DNA from: Nectonema munidae
Lineage: Eukaryota > Nematomorpha > Nectonematoida > Nectonematidae
Reading direction: 5' to 3'
NCBI GenBank assembly: GCA_030549495.1
Contig: JAUIRK010000898.1
Location: 1,674,001 to 1,738,000 of the forward strand
Length of the DNA stretch: 64,000 nucleotides
Shown here: piece by piece, positions 56,316 through 64,000 of the stretch
How the letters are laid out: each line of letters opens with the position of its first letter
Numbering within the stretch: the first letter of the stretch is position 1
The notes under the pieces: generated by a model
The model's input: the letters and a program-made list of their open reading frames with translations, nothing else
The model's database searches: none
What the model was told of the DNA's origin: nothing
Made by a program: the position numbers and the translations under genes

Positions 56316-59300
56316 TAATAGATGTAAAAATAGCACTGATGTCAGCTTGAAATTGATACAGTTTACAGTATATAATAAATTCATAATGGTGATGAAACGA
56401 AATTGCTTTTGATAAACGCGATATCTGTAAAATTCGGGTCGTTTGTTTAGTGAATTGAAAATCGTATGGGTCGGACACGGGTCGAAAATTTAAATTTTAT
56501 TCGTGTTCGTTTGGGATAGACCAAAAATCTTTTTCGAGTCGGTTTAATATGAGACAAGCGTATGTTGCAAATCTCTCCGGCTCATACTTTCTCTTTAATT
56601 AAAAATAGATTTGAGTGAAATTAATGTCATGTCATTGTTGAGCTTAAGTAGGCTGTAACGAAATAATTATTCAAAAATGTTATATATAATTTTCTACTCA
56701 GAAGTTTTTAACAATGAATTAGTGTGGACAACAGTGATGCTCAAATTTCAAGGTTTAAATAATCAATAATGATACCACTATGGAACTCAATTTCAAATGA
56801 GAAGGATTTGAATGTTGATGACTTTTAATAATCCAACTTTCTCTTATCCTAATGATATATTAGGATTAACAGATTTTTACATCATTAAACCGGGACAAGA
56901 ATGGTATTGAAAGAATACAAGAAAACTGTGTATTTATTACAAAAATTATTAAGATGAAAAATACTTTGAAAGTAAAAAATGAGCTTTCATATTAAAAAAA
57001 AGATAAATATTCACATTTAGAGGTAAACTTTTCAAAACTCCTTTTTGAACATAAAATATAAATGAATGAAAAACCGTGATTCTTTTAAATCCCACACGAT
57101 TCCATTGTTAAGCGAGGGTAAAACTCGGATATCTGAAAAATTTAGGATATATAAACTAATTTCCAGTACCAATATTTTGGAATGAAGTACGTAGATGTTT
57201 ATTGTTCCTAACAAGCCATTTTATAAAATGCTAGAAATACTACAATTATCATTTTTAGATCTAAAAATATATTTTAAAATTAAAAAACACCATTTTCAAA
57301 ACACAACCTGTTTTGAGAATTCAACTGTATTTTTCTTGAAAAAACATATAATTTAAAACCATTTTGAAATATTTTTTGCGACAATTAAATAATAAATAAA
57401 AAAAACAATTATTTTCATATATATTCAAAATTAAAGTAGTTTCAAGCTAAAAAATAAAACACAATATAAAACTAAAAATTTCAAAAAGTGCAGAATGTAA
57501 AAAGTAATATTAAATACAAGAAAATGTAAAAAAAATTACGATATATATGGAAGGTACTTATATCGCGGCATAAGGATTCTTCAACTTCAGACTAAAACTA
57601 GTTTTAATAAAGTTGTTTCTCAACACTTTGTTTTCAAATTAAAAAAATACACAAAATATTACTGAATAAAACATTTTTATTAGCTATACAATATCTCAAT
57701 TTTTAAAAACTATATTATATCTCAATGCCGTATATAATTTTGTGGACACCCCTTGCACTCTTCTGATTCATCGTAATGTAGTTTTCTTTGGCAACAGACG
57801 CTTTTTGTATCCCATCAAACTTCAAATATGGCAAAAAACCAGAGCATAAATTCACTCGACACTAGGGAAAATAACAATATTTTCGTTGATTTTTTATTAT
57901 CTTTACATTTTTTAAAATTAACGAAAAAGATCGCAAGGTATTTTATGTTAACGATTGTGTTGATTTTGTTAATATTGGCCATATAAATTTTTATACTCAA
58001 TGTGAGTAGAAAATCATTACACGGTATATATTTACTCACATCTTCTATACTTCTGCAAATAATTATAATTTTTTTTTGTTTTTCAATATTTAAAATTTTG
58101 ATTTATATAATTTCACTTAAGCATTCATCTTTTCAAACTTACGGGAATAAACATTTTCGATCTTCTTCATTAAAAAGAAAAAATATAAATTCTGTCCACT
58201 TTTTATAAAATTGAAAAAAAATAGATTCTGTAATCCATACACTGAATTAAAGTTTCAAAACCAGAAAATAAATAATTTAGTCTCTTTCTGTACAAAAATA
58301 TTTATCATTCAACAAAAAGGAATAATCTATTACAGATAACGTTCTTTGTTCTATGTGGCTAGACTAGAGAATAAAATTCACACACCTTTAATGGGAAATT
58401 TCATTTTGTAAATAAAACACAATTGCATCCTTTAGAAAAAGTTCCACATAAACCAAATAAGATTTTATCTTTATCAAAAGCAAATAATTTTTATGCAAGT
58501 GAGATTAAATATATAATTATTTCGGATGACGAGAAAATCCCAGATCAAAATAAAATGCTTATTTAAGGTGACTTGTTATTGCTAGGAGGAAGTAACCTTC
58601 AAATAAAGTAAAGCACGCATAAATTATAAGTGAACGAACTGAATTTAAGTCCTGGAACGCAAAATCTAATAACAAAAATTTGATAAAAATTTATTGAAAA
58701 AAAGTTTACATACTAGTAGGAGATATCGCTTGAATAGCAGAGGAGGCGACAGATATGTAGGGAAAATTTTTGGCTATACTGCATTAGTTTTAAACAATTA
58801 AAAAAAATTTTTATTAGCCTTTTATTAATTCTAAAGTCTGGTATTACATTAGCAATTTGATTATTCGGCATATATGAAATTATATTTCATAGATATTGAA
58901 ATGAAAACATTTAATATTGAGAACATCCTAAAAGCTAGTACAAATATGAAAAAAATTTTATATTATTTAATTCATCTAAAAAAATCCATAAATCCCTGAT
59001 TTTTTACTAAAAATGTACTTTCTTTGTCACTCTATGACAGAATTCCTGCCCTCACTTGAAAAATAAACACTTTATATCGTGCTTCTTATATTCCGATACA
59101 CTTGAAATTCTTTAGGCTACTGTTTCCCAAATTAAACACGTTAACACAGTGCTAGACAAAAAAACTCTGGTTTGCTCTTAATTGAAAAAAAATTATTTCA
59201 AAGGTCATAAACGTCATGGATCAGATGCACAGCTCTCTCATCCTTCATCAATGGCATCAACCATTGACTTATATAATAATTTAAGTAGAACACATGATGA

Positions 59301-59317
59301 AAATAGCGTTTATAAGG
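56316..59317. other. Intergenic, very AT-rich
   Basis: A patch with GGGTCG phrases at 56436-56480 may be a scrap of a CGGGTC-type repeat. No gene-like frame or RNA gene was found in the remaining 3 kb. Confidence 0.4.
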
Positions 59318-59612
59318 AGGGTTACGGACGGAGTCGGTGGGAAAATATTTAACTCCGATTCCTAGTGCCTAAAAAATGTGAATCCTGCTCTGACTCCAGG
59401 TATTTAAAAAATCAGCCTCCGACTCAAAATACTTAAAAAGTTAAACCTAACGCCAACTCTTACTTCGGACTTCAACCAAAGAAGGGCCACTCCATAAACT
59501 TTCCATTATTTAAAATACTTGGAAAAACCCATTTCGCTAAATTTTATTAGATACCTATTCCTATCCTTTTAACATTTCCGACTCCCGACTCCAACTGAGC
59601 AACCGTGCTTAT
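59318..59612 (-). repeat. GGAGTCGG-type dispersed repeat, copy 2
   Basis: In reverse complement it begins near TTGGAGTCGGGAGTCGGAAA. It then runs through GGTATCTAATAAAATTTAG, GGCCCTTCTTTGG and AAGAGTTGGCG to GACTCCGTCCG. It is the fuller of two copies; the other lies at 35893. Confidence 0.62.
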
Positions 59613-59689
59613 AAACAAAGATTAAGCTGATGAGTTTGCATATATAAATCATAAAACAATAGCTTTGCTATTATTTATTATATAGTTGG

Positions 59690-60280
59690 CAAACTCTGCC
59701 AACATCTGGTCCCAAGCCGAGAATGCAAAAATGGGGGTTATTGCGTCAGGAAGGGCATCCGGCAATATAAAAATCGTTTGCCAAACTTTTTTACAACTAT
59801 GGATACAAAGAAAGATAATTGGCGCGGTACAGCCAAAAGTACTTATAAAAATTGCGTTGAGAATTGGAGTTGGAACTTTAAATGGTGGAAGTTTAGTTGG
59901 AAAGACAGTTGAGATTGTTGAAATGTTAAACGGAAGAAAAGTTGATATAGTAGGTTTACAAGAAGTAAGGGTAGTAAGTATAAAATAATTTGTAATTCTA
60001 AGTTATTTTGGGTAGGTAATGACAAGGAAACAGTAGGATTAGGAAAAATGGTTAACATAGATATGGTTAGTAAAATAATTAATGTGAATCGTTTTAGTGG
60101 TAGAATAAATGTAGTAGATAGTTGTATAATTCATGGGGTATGGTCATTTGTATTAGTTTACGCATCACAAGTAGGTCTTGCGAAAAATATCAAAGTAGAT
60201 TTTGATTTTAATTTGGACAAAATAGTTTAGGATAAGATGTATTTTCTCATGAGATATAAATGGCAACATAGAGGAAAGTA
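59690..60280 (+). mobile_element. RTE-type LINE, 5' part of endonuclease, truncated
   Basis: GTCAGGAAGGGCATCCGGCA at about 59746 precedes the start of an AP-type endonuclease: RIGVGTLNGGSLVGKTVEIV, then KVDIVGLQEVRV (about 59850-59970). After a frame break come KLFWVGNDKETVGLGK, INVNRFSGRINVVDSCIIHG and FVLVYASQVGLAKNIKVDF (60000-60210). The order matches RTE endonucleases (GTWNVR, D..GLQE.R, Y.P..G). The reverse transcriptase half is missing after about 60280. Confidence 0.75.
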
Positions 60281-60654
60281 GTACCATTTATAGACAATGG
60301 TTACCATTTATAGATATGGTTATGGTAAGGTTAACGAATAAGGTGAAAACATTTTGAGTTTTGCAGAGAGTATGCATTAACACTTATTATAATAAACGTA
60401 CAGAGCACAATATTGAATAAAAGATAAGGTAAAGAAACTTTTATGAACGATTAAATAATGATTCCACAAAATTTTAAAAAATTTCTTTGTAATACTAAAA
60501 CTTTTCACGGCGAATTTTGTAAAACTAAATAGTTTTATACTATTGAAAAAAGCCTGAAATAATTTTCAAGAATTATATTTTCATATTACTAAAACAATAG
60601 GTACACTTTGAAGTCCATAAATCTTTATTTTAGAATTAAAAAATTAATCTTTAA

Positions 60655-60772
60655 CCCGCGAACAGAATAATCAGACGATATCTAATGTAAAGCAGAAGAT
60701 TTGTATCAAAGAGCATTGATAAACGCAGACGATTTTATTTTTCGACTATAGTCGACTCTGGCTGTTAACCGG
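60655..60772. mobile_element. piggyBac-type MITE, divergent
   Basis: TTAA at 60651-60654 and 60773-60776. Ends are CCCGCGAACAG and CTGTTAACCGG. The interior keeps the GCAGACGATTTTA motif seen in the other copies. Confidence 0.65.
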
Positions 60773-60776
60773 TTAA

Positions 60777-61326
60777 ATAAATTAGAGGAACATAGAACTA
60801 GAAGATACAGTCGATTTAATCAGAGCTTACAAAGCTTGACAACTTTGATGCCATGATAATGATGGAGATTGTAAGAAATTCACAAGAATAACATATAAGA
60901 GTAAATAAAAGGGTCTTTTTAATCAAGTATTATATTTTTGATTCTGTCATCAAAATTTTTTCACTGATAGCCCTCTTGCCCCTGCTGATATTTATTGGCA
61001 AATATCTAATAAGCCTAAAATTATAAAAGATCTTGTTTTGAAATTTAGAAAATTCTCTCTATTATAAAATTTAATAAAATATTGTATATTTTGGAAATTT
61101 AAAGATTATTGTTAGTACTAAATACTGGTTTAAAACTTTAAAATTTATCTGATCTATTAATGTATAAAAGCACAATTACTTATTCGGGAGGAACAGTGAA
61201 GGGCGAGTATAGGTTTTTCTATTCTCAATTCTCACGAAAATCTTCTTCTCCTCTATCTTTTCTTTAGGGAATTATTCTAAATATACTTTTAATTTTTTCC
61301 ACTTTCATGATTATTTTCTGTATAGC
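60777..61326. other. Spacer, nothing identified
   Basis: AT-rich, no feature recognised. Confidence 0.4.
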
Positions 61327-61460
61327 ATATGGGTGGCTAGATACTTGGATTCGATACCACAGGGTATGGGGTTCGATTCACATCAAAAATTATTGTTGCA
61401 CACAGGAGGCGCAAATGTGCTTTCCCGATTAAAAAACACCATATGGTTTATTTACATTCA
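61327..61460 (+). mobile_element. tRNA-derived SINE, copy 3 (diverged)
   Basis: GGGTGGCTAGATACTTGG (box A region), then GGTTCGATTC (box B, 61370-61379), then CATCAAAAATTATTG and GGCGCAAATGTGC, ending near ACACCATATGGTTTATTTAC. The layout equals the copies at 2.4 and 29.05 kb, with more divergence between the boxes and in the body. Confidence 0.68.
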
Positions 61461-61673
61461 CATTACAAATAAAATCGAAAAGAATATTTTGAATCCAAAA
61501 TATTGAAATTCTTAAATTGTAAAATATCACTGAAACATATATCAAAAAATTTAGTTAAGAAAAGGTGTGCAACATAATACACTATAATGATCTTAGATTA
61601 TATTACTTGTAAAATTAGCTAGGTCACTAAGAAGTCTGATTACAGCAGTGCAAACCGAAAAATTTGAGATTAA

Positions 61674-62090
61674 CCCATATCATCCCATCGTCAGTTTAAA
61701 CCAGTGCTTCTCAAACGGTGCGCAGGGAGCACTGGTGCGCCCTTGAAGATACACAAGGGCGCCATGAGAACCCTAAGATCCCATCTAGATCAGCGAATCT
61801 TAACAACAGGTGCACGGACACCCAAAAGGTGTGAGACAACATTAGAAGGGTTGCGAGAAACGACCAAATAATGAACAACATATGTAGTATGTACTTCTTT
61901 ATATATTTTATTTTAAAATTTTATGACCTATTTTTCCATATCAATCTCAATGGTGAGTCCGAAAGTTTTAGTCATTTCATAGGTGCGCCCTAGAGTAAAA
62001 AAGTTTGAGAAGCACTGGAAACTAACGCAGACAATATGATGAATTTAAGTATTTTTATATCTCTCGTCTGCTTTCTCTGGGTGATATGGG
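61674..62090. mobile_element. piggyBac-type MITE split by a hAT MITE
   Basis: TTAA at 61670-61673 is followed by CCCATATCATCCCATCGTC. The right end reads CTGGGTGATATGGG at 62077-62090, then TATAA in place of TTAA. With the 316-bp hAT insert set aside, it is about 100 bp long and keeps the CGTCTGCTTT motif of the family. Confidence 0.6.
61702..62017. mobile_element. Non-autonomous hAT element
   Basis: Perfect 15-bp inverted ends, CAGTGCTTCTCAAAC and GTTTGAGAAGCACTG. Subterminal GTGCGCCCT / AGGTGCGCCCTAG motifs are also inverted. The 8-bp flanks (GTTTAAAC and GAAACTAA) do not match well, so the target duplication is eroded. No coding. Confidence 0.78.
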
Positions 62091-64000
62091 TATAATCTAA
62101 ATATTATACCAGCGAACAAAGGAATAGGAAGACGGAAAATTAAATTTAAAAATAATAAAAATCAAATCAAATTATTACTTTCGTTATAAACTTTAAATTT
62201 GGAAAAAATAAAAAATAGATTATAAAAATAAAATTTTATAGGGTAAAAACATCAAAATCATTGTTCTTCGCACAAAGAGGGAATTGATGCTCAAAATCTT
62301 AGTAAAAAATTAAAAATCATAATAAAAATAACACAATAGTACAAAAATATAAAAAATTTCCAAAAATTTGAGAATCGATTTGATGACTCTAAATTCTTAG
62401 ACTTTTTTTAGGATATACAGTCACATATTGGTTGAGGGAAAGTGGATAATTTCTTATCTATTTTTATCAAAGATAAATGAAAAAAAGTAAGAAGAGAAAA
62501 GCACAAAGATGATAAATCAATTTTAATTTTCTTATCTTTTATTAAAGAAGGACATAGAGAGAGATAGAAGAAAAAAGCTGTCAAATAACCATTGATTTAA
62601 AATCATCATGATTTTCTTCTACAATAGTATCTGCATTCTTTTTCAATACCTTCTTAAAAATGAATATAAGCACTATAATATAATCAAAAATAAGTCTGCG
62701 CATGTTTTAAGAAGCGGAAAGCTTGATTATTTGAAAAAAGTCGTTAAATTTAACAGAAAAAATCATTTTTTAATCAATATTTATATATAAATTCTTTTGA
62801 AACAATTTGCTCAAAATCAGGTAACAAGACAACTGCTGGCGCCTTTTTTAATAATAATGCAAGTATTCCCTTCTTCATACAACAAATGCATACAAATAAT
62901 AACACCTCTGCGTATGAAACTGAAGCCTTAGCACTCCTAACATCATACAACCACTATTGATAACTTAATCATATTTAAATCCAAATTCAAGCAGATAATC
63001 TTTTTCACAGACTCACAAAACATAATCAAGTACCTACAACTTGATAGAAAAATTCCCATTTCAACACTAAGCCGAGCCAAAAATTAATCAACCTTAGCAA
63101 TCATTTCTCAAATAAACTATTTTGGTGCCCGCCCATTCCTCCTCATTTGAAAATTATTTCGTAGATCTCTTATCCAAATCCACATCCCTAAAATTACAAC
63201 ATATCTTAATCTCCCTTCCTTTATTCACTTTAGAAATATATATAAGTCAAAATGTGCTATTTTGAATTTATTTCTACAACGTCAACTTGCTTTCGTTTCT
63301 CCTTTTCATTACTGCATGTAGACTACGGTACCTTAACCAAACTGATTTTCCCTCACTCGTTTGTTCTTCACTGGAGTTTTGTATCTCAATGGACCTGTTC
63401 TCCTCCATGAATTTACACCTGGATCAAAGAAGAAAATATCTTCCTTTGTCTCTCATCAGAATCTTTTCGTATAACGCAATAGATCTTATGTTAACTATTG
63501 TTTTTTTGTGGTGTTTTAGTTTTTTTTCTTCAGTAAATAAATAATAATAAAAAAAATCATTCAACATATCTTTTTCTTCTTTAATATAATAGAACCACTC
63601 CTCGCCACCCACTAACACTTAACTCCACCCTTATCAAACAATATCCAGACATGCATAATCATACATAAGCAACCTAGATCATACTTTTCACTTAACTTAA
63701 GCTTTCTTACTTCTATTTTAGATCATAAACCTACTTCCCATACTTACTAATCCCCAAGTTAGCAAATAATGCTCCATATCAACTTACGTTGGATAGTGCT
63801 TAGATATCCCCTACCTACCTACTTATGTCTACCCGTGTCTGCTCATATTTGAAGATTCGAAATATTCAAATATTTGGACAAAATGACAAAATTTAGAAGA
63901 AAACAAAAAATTTTATTCTTTTAAAAACATTAAAATTTAAAAAATTAACTCTGCACCTATTTTAGTAATTCCCTAGAATTTTTTGTGTGTGAAGTCTAAC
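62091..64000. other. Right end of window, nothing identified
   Basis: AT-rich; 62.8-63.8 kb is pyrimidine-rich on the + strand. Frames at 63287-63544 and 63424-63618 overlap on opposite strands and resemble no family I know. Confidence 0.4.

Overview
The window looks like nuclear DNA from an animal with a very AT-rich, transposon-rich genome. It contains a spliced gene with both very short (51-65 bp) and multi-kilobase introns, and eukaryotic gene families: a calmodulin-type PDE1 cyclic-nucleotide phosphodiesterase, an M1AP-type meiotic protein and a ZUP1-type peptidase. The transposon mix is CR1 and RTE LINEs, tRNA-derived SINEs, hAT, piggyBac-type MITEs and Tigger. An arthropod is likely and a sea-louse-type copepod is possible. 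That is inference from composition and repeat style; no marker gene proves it.

Layout. 1-1.7 kb: the 3' part of a decayed CR1-clade LINE. 1.86-16.8 kb: a PDE1-like gene on the + strand, read here as 11 exons whose phases all join. Its introns hold a SINE split by a hAT MITE, a decayed transposon-like protein gene that itself carries a MITE, a LINE scrap and piggyBac-type MITEs. 16.8-25.2 kb: non-coding DNA with repeats, including a snapback carrying a hammerhead-like RNA core and a GGCCAAAACC foldback array. 25.2-26.6 kb: a single-exon M1AP homologue. 26.6-36.5 kb: repeats, including SINEs and RTE pieces. 36.6-40.6 kb: a ZUP1-like gene on the minus strand, a duplicated fragment of the same gene 2 kb away, and between them a MITE with long inverted ends and internal tandem repeats. 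41.9-48.7 kb: a broken hAT transposase, a Tigger-like transposase and a possible piggyBac scrap. 49-64 kb: repeats, including a hAT element nested in a dispersed repeat, the 5' part of an RTE LINE, another SINE and a hAT MITE nested in a piggyBac-type MITE.

The three host genes do not form a pathway and seem independent. PDE1 proteins hydrolyse cAMP and cGMP, M1AP supports meiotic crossing-over and ZUP1 removes K63-linked ubiquitin chains. Two of the three look altered at the active site. The PDE1-like protein appears to lack the purine-clamp glutamine segment, and the ZUP1-like protein has lost its catalytic histidine. No CRISPR array, rRNA or functional tRNA gene was seen. All assignments come from reading the sequence by eye and recalling family sequences; no database search was run.
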